Shown here in pieces: positions 52,713 to 61,900 of a stretch of DNA of 64,000 nt. The notes below the pieces were generated by a model, which saw nothing but the letters and a program-made list of their open reading frames with translations, searched no databases and was not told the origin of the DNA. The position numbers were made by a program, and so were the translations under genes. Source of the stretch: CALRQJ02 sp943370285 (GTDB taxonomy: Bacteria; Bacteroidota; Bacteroidia; Chitinophagales; Chitinophagaceae); the NCBI GenBank assembly GCA_943370285.1, contig CALRQJ020000007.1, positions 62,001-126,000 of the forward strand. The letters are read 5' to 3'. Position 1 is the first letter of the stretch; the number at the start of each line of letters is the position of its first letter.

Positions 52713-54269
52713 ATGGCCGTACCAAAAATTCTTTGGGTAGATGATGAAATAGAAAGTTTGCAATCGCAAAAAATGTTTTTAGAAAACAAGGGATATGAAG
52801 TTCAAACGCTAACCAATGGGTTTGATGCAATAGATTATATTAAAGATAATTTGGTAGATGTTGTGTTGATGGATGAATCTATGCCCGGCTTAACCGGCTT
52901 AGAAACATTGGCAAAAATCAGAGAAATAAACCAGCAACTGCCTGTTGTACTCATCACAAAAAATGAGACCGAAAATATTATGGATGAAGCCATTGGTAGT
53001 GAGATAAGTGATTACCTCATTAAGCCGGTGAATCCTAATCAGGTTTGGTTAAGCCTCAAAAAAATTATTGACAACAAACGTTTAGTAGCCGAGAAAACAA
53101 CTACAGCTTACCAACAACAATTTCGGCATTTATTCACTGCACTCAACAGCAATCCAGATTATAATGAGTGGATGGATATTTACAAAAAGCTAATTTATTG
53201 GGAGTTAGAAATGGAGAAAAGTGACAGTCCTGAAATGCAGGAAGTGTTACAATCTCAAAAGCAGGAAGCCAACACAGAATTTTTCAAGTTCATTTCGAAG
53301 AATTATGCCAAATGGTTACATCCTAAAAGTACAGAAGCACCCATTTTAAGTCATACCTTATTTCAATTTAAAGTGTTGCCACATGTAGAAAAAGGGACGC
53401 CTACATTTTTTATACTCATTGATAATCTTCGATTTGATCAATGGAAAGCGATTCAGCCCATTTTTGCGGAGAGTTTTAGAATACTGGAAGAAGAAACGTT
53501 TTACAGTATTCTGCCCACCGCCACACAATATTGTCGCAACGCCATTTTCGCCGGTTTGATGCCGGTAGATATTGAAAAACAATTTCCGTTAGAGTGGAAA
53601 AATGATGATGAACAAGGTGGTAAAAATTTATTTGAAGAAACCTTTTTTAAAGGTCAATTGAAGCGATTAAAAAAAGATGATATTAAGTTTAGTTATACCA
53701 AAATTGTCAATAATAACGATGGACAACAGTTGGTGAATAATATTCATAACTTATTATCGAATGACTTAAATATTATCGTGTACAATTTTGTCGATATGTT
53801 GAGTCATGCCCGAACCGAAATGGAAGTATTGAAAGAATTAGCCAGTGATGAAATTAGCTATCGCAGCATTACTCGTAGTTGGTTCGAACACAGTCCGCTA
53901 CACCAAGCATTGAAAAAAATAGCAGATAAAAATATTAAAGTTATTGTCGCTACCGATCATGGCACAGTTAAAGTAAAAACACCCCATAAAGTAATTGGCG
54001 ATAAACAAACCACTACTAATTTACGGTACAAGCATGGTCGTAATTTAAATTATGAACCGAAAGAAGTATTGGCGTTTAGAGATCCTAGAGAAATTGGTCT
54101 GCCGGTTCCAACTGTCAATTCCTCTTTCATTTTTGCTAAGGAAGATGGCTTTTTGTGTTATCCCAACAACTACAACCATTATGTAAATTATTACCGCAAT
54201 ACTTTTCAGCATGGCGGTGTAAGTTTAGAAGAAATGATTGTACCTATCATTAAAATGGTAAGCAAATAA
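52713..54269 (+). CDS. porX: Type IX secretion response regulator PorX
   Basis: Response regulator with an alkaline-phosphatase-superfamily PglZ domain in place of a DNA-binding domain. It controls type IX secretion with the kinase PorY and sigma factor SigP. The 518 residues match the known length. The receiver (about 4-120) has WVDDE, phospho-acceptor Asp54 in VLMDESMPG and the Lys in DYLIKPVNP. After a helical linker, the PglZ domain (about 200-518) shows FFILIDNLRFDQWKAI, TATQYCRNAIFAG, VATDHGTVKV and FQHGGVSLEEMI, the metal-binding set. ATG 52713 is chosen over the GTG 21 nt upstream because MAVPKILWVDDE is the family start. No porY is in this window. Confidence 0.95.
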   Translation: MAVPKILWVDDEIESLQSQKMFLENKGYEVQTLTNGFDAIDYIKDNLVDVVLMDESMPGLTGLETLAKIREINQQLPVVLITKNETENIMDEAIGSEISDYLIKPVNPNQVWLSLKKIIDNKRLVAEKTTTAYQQQFRHLFTALNSNPDYNEWMDIYKKLIYWELEMEKSDSPEMQEVLQSQKQEANTEFFKFISKNYAKWLHPKSTEAPILSHTLFQFKVLPHVEKGTPTFFILIDNLRFDQWKAIQPIFAESFRILEEETFYSILPTATQYCRNAIFAGLMPVDIEKQFPLEWKNDDEQGGKNLFEETFFKGQLKRLKKDDIKFSYTKIVNNNDGQQLVNNIHNLLSNDLNIIVYNFVDMLSHARTEMEVLKELASDEISYRSITRSWFEHSPLHQALKKIADKNIKVIVATDHGTVKVKTPHKVIGDKQTTTNLRYKHGRNLNYEPKEVLAFRDPREIGLPVPTVNSSFIFAKEDGFLCYPNNYNHYVNYYRNTFQHGGVSLEEMIVPIIKMVSK

Positions 54270-54298
54270 CTTTTGGCAGTGTGAATAGTGAATAACTG

Positions 54299-54332
54299 TT
54301 TGGGGCAGAGCGATTTTGCAATGGTACATTTG
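54299..54332 (+). promoter_or_regulatory. Promoter of the small hypothetical gene at 54359
   Basis: TTTG at 54299-54302 and TACATTTG at 54325-54332 (22 nt between) match the -33 and -7 elements, 26 nt before the start codon. Confidence 0.5.
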
Positions 54333-54358
54333 CGTAACAGGTATTATGTTTCACACTT

Positions 54359-54631
54359 ATGAAGTACACACAGTCAACAGTAAATAAATTAGAAGATATA
54401 TTAGGCGAATCGGGTTACACCATACGTTACGAAAGAGGCACTTTTCAAAGTGGCTATTGCGTATTAGAACAGCGTAAGGTAGTGGTGGTGAATAAGTTTC
54501 TGAATATGGAAGGTAGAATCAATACTTTACTAGAGCTTATCCCCGAACTACCAATCAACTACGATTTGTTGACCCATGAGTCGCAAAAAATTTATGACGA
54601 TGTTACAAAAGCCTCGGTTGCCGAAGCTTAA
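54359..54631 (+). CDS. Conserved small hypothetical protein
   Basis: A 90-residue soluble protein with no signal peptide or membrane segment: MKYTQSTVNKLEDILGESG start, an RYERGTFQSGYCVLEQRKVVVVNKF beta hairpin region (residues about 24-46), then a helix with RINTLLELIPELPINYDLLT and SQKIYDDV near the end. I recall similar short proteins in other Bacteroidota but no function. It has its own promoter and a terminator 33 nt after its stop. The coding signal is good: promoter, terminator and a compact well-mixed sequence. Confidence 0.75.
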   Translation: MKYTQSTVNKLEDILGESGYTIRYERGTFQSGYCVLEQRKVVVVNKFLNMEGRINTLLELIPELPINYDLLTHESQKIYDDVTKASVAEA

Positions 54632-54663
54632 GCTATCGTATTTACTATCAATCTCTTATACTG

Positions 54664-54693
54664 CCGCCCTTGTTAAAACAGGGCGGTTTTTTT
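54664..54693 (+). terminator. Terminator after the small hypothetical gene
   Basis: CCGCCCT and AGGGCGG form a stem with a 9-nt loop, followed by TTTTTTT. Confidence 0.9.
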
Positions 54694-54864
54694 ATGCCCC
54701 ATTTTTCTGTTACACCTTGCAACCTCTTTCTATTGCTTTCAGTCTTAGAAAAAGTTAGTAGTTCACCTATACACCAATTTTCTATACGGCAAAGCCTTTA
54801 CAGCCAATCATTCTCTGTTGACCAATTGTTTAAATCAAACCATTAACAGCAAAACAATTGTGTT

Positions 54865-55509
54865 ATGACAAATCCTACACCTGCATTTCCCCAAGAGATT
54901 CAAAAGATTTTAACCCGTAATCAGCAAGCTCCACATAATGGCAACTTGGTTGCCCACTACGAATTATTCAAACGTATCAAGCATTTAGATGGTGCCATTG
55001 TAAAATGTGGTATTACGGCAAGCGAAGGTTTTGCCCGATTTGCCACTTTCCGCAGTTTAGTTGGCGATAACCACCACCAGCCCATGATTGCTTTCGAAAA
55101 ATACGAACCGGAATACGAACTGGTACAAGATGGCAATCAAACCTATATGACCGTTAAGCAAAAAGACGGTGTACCGGTTAAACAATTAAAAGAGACATTG
55201 AAGTCTTTTGGCCAAAATGAGAATGTATCCTATTTGCCGGGTAATGTTGGGGCATCTATTCCCGATTTTTTAATTGAACATCCGGAGGCTAAAATTGCTT
55301 TACTTAATATTGATTTAGACGATTTCGAAAGCACTTTAACGGTGTTAGAATACCTTTACCCAAGGGTAGTTCCCGGTGGTGTTATCATCATAGACAATTA
55401 CCATAAATTAGGTGCCGAAACCCTTGCCGTGAATACTTATTTCATGAATGCCGGTATTCAAATGCAGCATTTTTCACTCACTCATGGCCCTTATTTTATC
55501 TTTAAATAG
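54865..55509 (+). CDS. TylF/MycF-like class I methyltransferase
   Basis: A 214-residue protein of the macrocin O-methyltransferase-like family. Recognisable are GAIVKCGITASEGFARFATF (about 38-57) in the place of the usual glycine-rich strand, IALLNIDLDDFESTLTVLEY (about 144-163) with the metal-binding Asp pair, and YPRVVPGGVIIIDNY (about 165-179). TylF-type enzymes methylate sugar hydroxyls with SAM and a metal ion; in family members the D-T-F-x-G-x-P motif after the second strand is common, but here it reads FEKYEPEYE. No sugar or antibiotic genes are adjacent, so the substrate is unknown. Confidence 0.75.
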   Translation: MTNPTPAFPQEIQKILTRNQQAPHNGNLVAHYELFKRIKHLDGAIVKCGITASEGFARFATFRSLVGDNHHQPMIAFEKYEPEYELVQDGNQTYMTVKQKDGVPVKQLKETLKSFGQNENVSYLPGNVGASIPDFLIEHPEAKIALLNIDLDDFESTLTVLEYLYPRVVPGGVIIIDNYHKLGAETLAVNTYFMNAGIQMQHFSLTHGPYFIFK

Positions 55510-55557
55510 GTTCAAAAAGCCGATTTTGAGATTTTTTAAGGAAAAAAAGTCAATAAA

Positions 55558-55589
55558 TTTCCCTGTTTAAATCATTAACCCTACTTTTG
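55558..55589 (+). promoter_or_regulatory. Promoter of rplS
   Basis: TTTC at 55558-55561, 20 nt, then TACTTTTG at 55582-55589: -33 and -7 elements with ideal spacing, 22 nt before the start codon. Confidence 0.6.
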
Positions 55590-55611
55590 CACTCCGCAAA
55601 AAATTAAAGAT

Positions 55612-55962
55612 ATGGATGCTGTAGCTTTTGTGCATGAGCAGTTAACTGCCGGCAAAGAATACCCAAAGTTTAAAGCAGGTGATAACATCACTGTGAACTA
55701 TAAAATTCAGGAAGGTAGTAAGGAGAGAATCCAGTCTTTCAAAGGCGATGTTATTAAGCGTCAAGGAACTGGTTTTACTGCTTCTTTTACTGTACGCAAA
55801 ATTTCTGATGGTGTAGGTGTAGAAAGGGTTTTCCCTGTTTTCTCTCCAAACATCGAGTCAATTGTATTGCACAAAGTAGGTAAAGTACGTCGTGCAAGAT
55901 TGTTCTATCTTCGTGAAAGAAGCGGTAAAAGCGCTAGAATTCAAGAGAAGAGAGTTAGATAA
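55612..55962 (+). CDS. rplS: 50S ribosomal protein L19
   Basis: Ribosomal protein at the interface of the 30S and 50S subunits. The 116 residues show the L19 core: PKFKAGDNITVNYKIQEGSK (about 19-38), RIQSFKGDVIKRQGTG (about 39-54), FTVRKISDGVGVERVFP (about 59-75), and the basic end KVGKVRRARLFYLRERSGK. The gene has its own promoter and terminator and is separated from rpsP/trmD/rimM, its usual partners elsewhere. Confidence 0.98.
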   Translation: MDAVAFVHEQLTAGKEYPKFKAGDNITVNYKIQEGSKERIQSFKGDVIKRQGTGFTASFTVRKISDGVGVERVFPVFSPNIESIVLHKVGKVRRARLFYLRERSGKSARIQEKRVR

Positions 55963-55979
55963 TTCCAACTTAATCATAC

Positions 55980-56008
55980 AAATGGAAGCTCAACGGCTTC
56001 CATTTTTT
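55980..56008 (+). terminator. Terminator of rplS
   Basis: AATGGAAGC and GCTTCCATT form a 9-bp stem with a 6-nt loop, followed by TTTTTT. Confidence 0.85.
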
Positions 56009-56071
56009 GTTTGTAAATCTTTTACTTTTTTGTTTTTGCTTTTGATTGCAGTCTTTCATGCAATTAAGCAA

Positions 56072-56079
56072 TACATTTG
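56072..56079 (+). promoter_or_regulatory. -7 box upstream of tatA
   Basis: TACATTTG matches TAnnTTTG, 20 nt before the tatA start codon. Confidence 0.5.
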
Positions 56080-56099
56080 TATTCTAAACACAACAGCTC

Positions 56100-56303
56100 A
56101 TGTTTACTTTACTTCTTGGTTTACCCGGTGGCAGCGAATGGATACTAATTGTCTTAGCTGTATTGATTTTATTCGGTGGTCGTAAAATACCTGAATTCAT
56201 GAAAGGTATTGGCAAAGGCATTCGTGAGTTTAACGATGCTAAAAACAATGTGAAAAAAGAGATTGAAGAAGGCATGACTGAAAAAGACAAGCAAACTTCT
56301 TAA
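56100..56303 (+). CDS. tatA: Sec-independent translocase subunit TatA/TatE
   Basis: Pore-forming subunit of the twin-arginine system, which exports folded proteins across the inner membrane. The 67 residues have one membrane helix (about 10-25, EWILIVLAVLILFGG), the hinge and amphipathic helix (GRKIPEFMKGIGKGIREF) and a charged tail. The F-G-G-R-K-I-P-E hinge is the TatA/E signature. tatC is not in the window. gatA starts 39 bp downstream with no terminator between, so they may share a transcript. Confidence 0.93.
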   Translation: MFTLLLGLPGGSEWILIVLAVLILFGGRKIPEFMKGIGKGIREFNDAKNNVKKEIEEGMTEKDKQTS

Positions 56304-56342
56304 TCTAACCGCTTCTTACACCTGTAAATTCAACGTTGGCAT

Positions 56343-57767
56343 TTGTTTAGTTTTTCCTCTATTTCAAACTATCAAGATAAATTATTAAACGGACAAACTT
56401 CCTGTACGGAGGCTGTCCGTTTTTATTTGGCACAAATCGAGCAACAACAACACCTTAATGCCTGGTTAGAAGTATACGCCGATGAGGCTTTACAGCGAGC
56501 TGCACAACTCGATAATCAACCAGTAAAGGGCTCATTACATGGCGTGGTGGTAGGATTAAAAGATGTGATTGCTTACAAAGGCCACAAGTTATCGGCTGCA
56601 TCTAAAATGTTAGATGGGTTTACTTCTATTTACCATGCTACCGCAACGGAACGTTTATTGGAAGCCGGAGCTATCATCATCGGTCGCCAAAACTGCGATG
56701 AATTTGCCATGGGTAGTAGTAATGAAAATTCGGCCTTTGGTCCAGTTTTAAATGCTGTAGATAACACCCGTGTGCCGGGCGGTTCTTCTGGCGGTTCTGC
56801 AGTTGCTGTTCAAGCTGGTATGTGCATGATAAGTTTGGGCAGCGATACCGGAGGGTCTGTTCGTCAACCTGCAGATTTTTGTGGTGTGATTGGATTGAAA
56901 CCATCTTACGGAACTATTTCTCGATACGGGTTGATTGCCTATGCATCCTCTTTCGATCAAATTGGCATCTTTGCTAACACTGTTGAAGATGCTGCTATTA
57001 CACTGAAAGTACTTGCCGGACCGGATCAATATGATAGTACTGCATCGCAACAAATACCAGAAGATTTTACGCAATTATCCGGTGCCGAAACTAAAAAATA
57101 TAAGCTAGCTTATTTTAAGCCGGCACTAGAACATCCGTCCTTAGACCCCGAAATTAAGGCCCAAACAAAGGCTTTTATAGAAACTTTAACAGCCCAAGGC
57201 CATTCGGTAGAACCCATTGATTTTCAACTGTTTGAGTACATAGTTCCCACCTACTATGTATTAACTACAGCAGAGGCAAGTAGTAACCTTTCTCGCTACG
57301 ATGGGGTTAAATTTGGCTACCGTACTACCTCCAAAATTGACGATTTGACAGCCCTGTATAAACTATCTCGGTCAGAGGGATTTGGTAAAGAAGTACAGCG
57401 CCGTATCTTGTTAGGCACTTTTGTATTGTCTGCCGGTTATTTTGATGCTTATTATACTAAGGCTCAACAAGTTAGGCAATTATTAGTACAAGAAACCAAG
57501 GCTATTTTTAGTCAATACGATGCCCTGATTATGCCCACCGTACCTTCCCCGGCATTTAAAGTGGGGGAGAAGGCCGATGACCCTATCGCTATGTTCTTGG
57601 CTGACATATATACAGTCTATGCAAACCTGGTTGGAATACCGGGTATTTCCCTCCCTTTGTTCAAAACCGCATCTGGCTTGCCTTTTGGGCTGCAGGTGAT
57701 GGTTTCTCAGTTTAACGAGTTATCTTTGCTCCGCCTCTCCAACCAACTGATGACTTTAAAAAAGTAA
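56343..57767 (+). CDS. gatA: Asp-tRNA(Asn)/Glu-tRNA(Gln) amidotransferase subunit A
   Basis: Glutaminase subunit of the GatCAB complex, which converts misacylated Glu-tRNA(Gln) and Asp-tRNA(Asn) to the correct amidated forms. The 474 residues belong to the amidase-signature family; the Ser-cisSer-Lys triad is seen as Lys in VGLKDVIAYKG (about 74), Ser in GGSSGGSAVAVQAG (about 148) and Ser in LGSDTGGSVRQPADFCG (about 172). The start is a TTG at 56343, giving MFSFSSISNYQDKL; I see no ATG or GTG in frame near the family start. gatB and gatC lie elsewhere. Confidence 0.95.
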   Translation: MFSFSSISNYQDKLLNGQTSCTEAVRFYLAQIEQQQHLNAWLEVYADEALQRAAQLDNQPVKGSLHGVVVGLKDVIAYKGHKLSAASKMLDGFTSIYHATATERLLEAGAIIIGRQNCDEFAMGSSNENSAFGPVLNAVDNTRVPGGSSGGSAVAVQAGMCMISLGSDTGGSVRQPADFCGVIGLKPSYGTISRYGLIAYASSFDQIGIFANTVEDAAITLKVLAGPDQYDSTASQQIPEDFTQLSGAETKKYKLAYFKPALEHPSLDPEIKAQTKAFIETLTAQGHSVEPIDFQLFEYIVPTYYVLTTAEASSNLSRYDGVKFGYRTTSKIDDLTALYKLSRSEGFGKEVQRRILLGTFVLSAGYFDAYYTKAQQVRQLLVQETKAIFSQYDALIMPTVPSPAFKVGEKADDPIAMFLADIYTVYANLVGIPGISLPLFKTASGLPFGLQVMVSQFNELSLLRLSNQLMTLKK

Positions 57768-57830
57768 TCAGCCGAGAGGCAAACAACTACCAACTGGCTC
57801 TTTAAACTGATTGTTAACGAAACAAATATT

Positions 57831-58913
57831 ATGTCTATTAAGGGTTTACCCATAACAATTAGGCCAGCACGGGTGAAAAAATCACTCTGCCTTACTTTAC
57901 TCTTTGTTTTGACACATTGGATGCTCAGTTCATTTACCGCAATGGCCAAAAATGATGGAAGCAGCAATAAGTCAAAGTCTGATTCAACAGCTACCGATAA
58001 ATCGGGCTTCAAAAGTTTGTTTACCGGCGGTTTCGACCCCGCTAAACCGTATGCCGTTCAACTCAATCCACAAGCTGTTTCCTTTGTGCAGGAATATATC
58101 CGCAAGCAAGGAAAAGAAATGGAGAAAATGAAGGTTTGGGGAAAGCCATATTTTGATATGTACGATGGTATTTTGGCTCGATACAATCTACCCAAAGAAA
58201 TGAAATACCTATCGGTGATTGAATCGCATCTAAAGTCAGGCTTGGTTTCTTGGGCCGGGGCTGTTGGTCCTTGGCAAATTATGCCTTACGAAGCAAGAAG
58301 ATTAGGACTAAAAGTTACCCGTTATAACGACGAAAGAACAGATCATTACAAAAGCACACATGCTGCTGCTCGGTTAATGAATGAATTGTATACTGAGTTT
58401 AATGATTGGTTATTGGTAGTTGCTGCATACAATGCCGGTGCCGGTAGAGTAAAGCAAGCCATTCGAAAAAGCGGAAGTAGAGATTTTTGGAAGTTGCAAT
58501 ATTTTCTACCCTTAGAAACCAGAAATCATGTAAAGAAATTTATTGCTACACATTACATTTTTGAAGGTACAGGTGGTTGGGTAACCATGACTGCTGCAGA
58601 AACAGAAGATCATAAAGCCAATCTTTTAACTAGACCCGAACAAAAAGAAACAACCGATTTTAGTAACACTAGTACGGTTGATATTAAAGGCAAATACAAT
58701 GCTGTTGTCATTGCTACACACATGTCAATGGATATTGCACAGTTTAATCAATACAATCCCGATTTTGACCAACAAATCGTAACCGGGGTTATCTATAAAC
58801 TGCGTTTGCCATCGGATAAAATAGCGTTATTTGAAAGCAAGAAACAGGTCATTTTAGGCGAAAGTGTTCGTTTGTTGTTGAATAGTGCAACTGTTTCATC
58901 TCCAAGAAAATAA
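57831..58913 (+). CDS. Lytic transglycosylase (SLT domain) with LysM-like end
   Basis: Periplasmic enzyme of 360 residues that cuts peptidoglycan between MurNAc and GlcNAc with formation of 1,6-anhydro ends. A signal peptide or anchor lies at about 17-40. The SLT domain (about 95-240) has the catalytic Glu in LSVIESHLKSGLVSWAGAVG (given in part), GPWQIMP near 147-153 and VAAYNAGAGRVKQAI near 198-212, the MltD-like layout. A C-terminal LysM-like segment (about 285-340, YNAVVIATHMSMDIAQFNQYN) would bind peptidoglycan. It begins about 60 bp after gatA and is followed by a strong shared terminator. Confidence 0.92.
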   Translation: MSIKGLPITIRPARVKKSLCLTLLFVLTHWMLSSFTAMAKNDGSSNKSKSDSTATDKSGFKSLFTGGFDPAKPYAVQLNPQAVSFVQEYIRKQGKEMEKMKVWGKPYFDMYDGILARYNLPKEMKYLSVIESHLKSGLVSWAGAVGPWQIMPYEARRLGLKVTRYNDERTDHYKSTHAAARLMNELYTEFNDWLLVVAAYNAGAGRVKQAIRKSGSRDFWKLQYFLPLETRNHVKKFIATHYIFEGTGGWVTMTAAETEDHKANLLTRPEQKETTDFSNTSTVDIKGKYNAVVIATHMSMDIAQFNQYNPDFDQQIVTGVIYKLRLPSDKIALFESKKQVILGESVRLLLNSATVSSPRK

Positions 58914-58930
58914 ATTGATGTTCTTATAGT

Positions 58931-58960
58931 AGAAAACCCCGCAATCAGCGGGGTTTTCTG
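58931..58960. terminator. Bidirectional terminator between the transglycosylase and amylase genes
   Basis: AGAAAACCCCGC and GCGGGGTTTTCT form a perfect 12-bp stem with a 5-nt loop, between converging genes. Confidence 0.92.
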
Positions 58961-58994
58961 TTTAGGTATATTCTTGTTATAACTATACATGATT

Positions 58995-61900
58995 TTACTC
59001 TACTATTATTTTCTCTACTATCATATCACCTGCTTTGGTCATCAGTTTAATTAGATAATTTCCTTTGCTGATGTATTTTTCAAGCTGAATGCTTTTTACT
59101 TCACCTGCTTTAATATCAAGCTTTTGTAGCATAATTATTCTACCGGTGATATCTGTTATAGTAAGCTGATAATGGCGTTGTTTGTTTGAATGGTTTTTGA
59201 TGAAGAAATTAGTTTTAACAGGATTTGGATAAATACTTACTATGCTACTCCTAGACGATTTTACGTTAACTACTTTACTGTATTTTATACTACCATCTTT
59301 TTCATACATTGCTATGCGATAATACCATTGATGGGTATTTGGCAATGACTCATCGTTCCAATAATATTGATTGTTAGTACCGTTATTGGCAGTTACTGTT
59401 CCTAATACATTAAAATTGTTTCCGTCTGTACTTCTTTCAATTGCATAATAATCCATGTTTGTTTCTTGTGCCGTTTTCCAATTTAATACCACCCGATCGT
59501 TTTGTTGTTGTGCATCAAAATGGAGTAGTTGCAAAGGCAAGGGACTTATCCATCCATTGTCGTACCAACACTCATTACAATTATACAAATCTGCTGTTTG
59601 CGGTGCATTGGCATTATTAAAAATCAAATTACTGCACTGTACGCCGTTTATAGTGTACACCCACCAGCCATTTCCTTCCGAAACCATTTGCATACCGGGC
59701 CAAGTAGTTGAAGCGGCACCGGTTGGTGTGGTGTTCCAGAAATATAATCTTGGCGTATTGGTCCAACTTGGCGGCCGTTTAAAATGGACAATCATATTTG
59801 ATGTTGCTGCGGTAACCGAGATATTTTGAATGATGGTATCTCTTTGGTTATTTTGATCTTGAACAATTAAGCGGATGGCGTAAATACCGGGATTAGTATA
59901 GGTTTGTGATGCAGTAGGATTAATGCCTGTTTGTAAATTGCTACCATTCCCAAAATCCCAGAAATAACCCAATTGTGTACAGCCTGTAGAAGTTGAGGCG
60001 TTAAAGTTTACGGTTAAAGGCGCTGCACCGGTTAAAGCTGATGCCGTTAAACGGGCAATAGGTTCATCAAGGTCGGGTGTGTAGTTCAGCCAACCATTAT
60101 CGTAATATCTTGTACTATTTACACCAACTAAATCTGCGGTTTGTTTGCCTGCACCATCATTAAAAATTACATTAATACTTGTTACACCGCTAAATCTAAA
60201 TTTCCACCATTCGCCACCGGCACATTCTTGGGTCATATTGATACCCGGCCAAGTAGTATTGGCTACAGCCCCCGATGGTACTGCATTCCAATAATGTATT
60301 TTAACAGGACTAGCCCAGTTAGCCGGTTTTTTAAAGTATACCCAAATATCAGGAATAGGGTCAAAAGTGTAAGTCTGTGTAATAATATCGCCAATTCTTC
60401 CTTCATTATCTACGCCAAAATATTTTAATGTAACTGGTGTTGGTCCATTAAAAGCGAATGGACTGCTGTACACAGATGATGAAGTAGTAGGCATTGAACC
60501 ATTGGTAGTATAATAAATGGTAACCGGCATTCTAGGAGATGATGCCGTTAAACTTACCGTAACCGTTCCCAAATAAAAATTACCTCCTGCAGGGTTTGCA
60601 CTCACTGTAGGATTAGGAATGATAAATGTATAGTTATTGGTTTTAATGTCACTGGTTTGGTTGTTGGCATCAACCGCTATTGCCTTAACTGTAGTAGCAG
60701 TGCTAACTGCGAATGGCACAGTATACAAAGTACTTGCCGTAGTAGGTGTACTGCCATTGGTAGTATAATAAAAAGTATAGGGCGCTGTGCCTGTGGTGGC
60801 AGAAAAACTTACATTAATAGGATTATAATAATTCCCCGAAGCTGGAGTAATTGTCAGTTTTGGTTTGGGTAATACAAAAGTATATTGCTCGCCATCCATA
60901 TCGCTAGTGTTTCCATTGGCATCAATAGCAATAGCCTTTACAATAGTTGTGGCAGAAACATTAAATGGACCTGTATACAAAGTACTGGCAGCAGTAGGTG
61001 TTGTGCCATTGATAGTATAATAAATATTTACACTGCCATTACCACCTGTTACATTCATGCTAACTGATATAGGGGCGGTATAATTATCTCCAATAGGAGC
61101 GATGCTTACCGTTGGCGGAACATTGCTGCAACCTGCTGCACAAGCTTCAAAAAAACCGCCGCCACTACCGCCAATCATTCCCGGGCCGTTTTGAACATAA
61201 ATGCCGGCAGAACCTGATGTTACCGTAAAAGACAATGAACCGGAACTAACCGTAAATGATCTGCCGGTAACTGCATCTCTATAAACACCATTGGGCAAGC
61301 CGGTAAAATTAAAATTGGCACTACCATCTTTGGCTAAGCCTACTGCTACCGTGGTGCCGTTTAATGTTCGGGTAAAGCCTATGCCGTTGCCGGGATAATT
61401 TCCACCCCATTGCCATGTACCGCTATGTAAAGCGGGAATTGCTTTTCTGATCGCATTTAATTTTTTTAAATGCCGATAAATAATGTGATTGGGAGCATTC
61501 GTAAATTCATTACCATAATAAGCCCTACCTGTTAAATCCAAACTTTTTTGAATACTACTCGGTTCATGAATATCAGCATATTGCCCCGCTTTAAAACGAG
61601 ACTCTGTGCCATAATACACAGTAGGAATTCCCCTCCAGGTAAACATAAAATTCATGCAAGCAGCTAAGTTTTCATCGCTGCCGCCAAAGCGTCTGTTCCA
61701 GTCATTATTTGGACCAAAATCATGATTGTCTAACCAAGTAACCAATAATGATGGATCGCCATATAAGTTATCATAACGAGCAGCATCTGTTACGCCGCTA
61801 AATCCTCCACCATTCTCAAAAATATTATGGAAAGTAGCTTCGGCATAAAAATCTAATACACCAACATTTAGCGGCGCAGATGTTCCCACACCGCCACGCC

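Noticed and set aside
55892..56185. Open frame spanning the rplS end and the tatA start
   Set aside because: It overlaps two certain genes in another frame and crosses the rplS terminator.
60360..61110. Direct DNA repeats as a mobile or CRISPR-like array
   Set aside because: The similarity comes from three homologous protein domains in the amylase; spacing and sequence divergence are those of duplicated domains.
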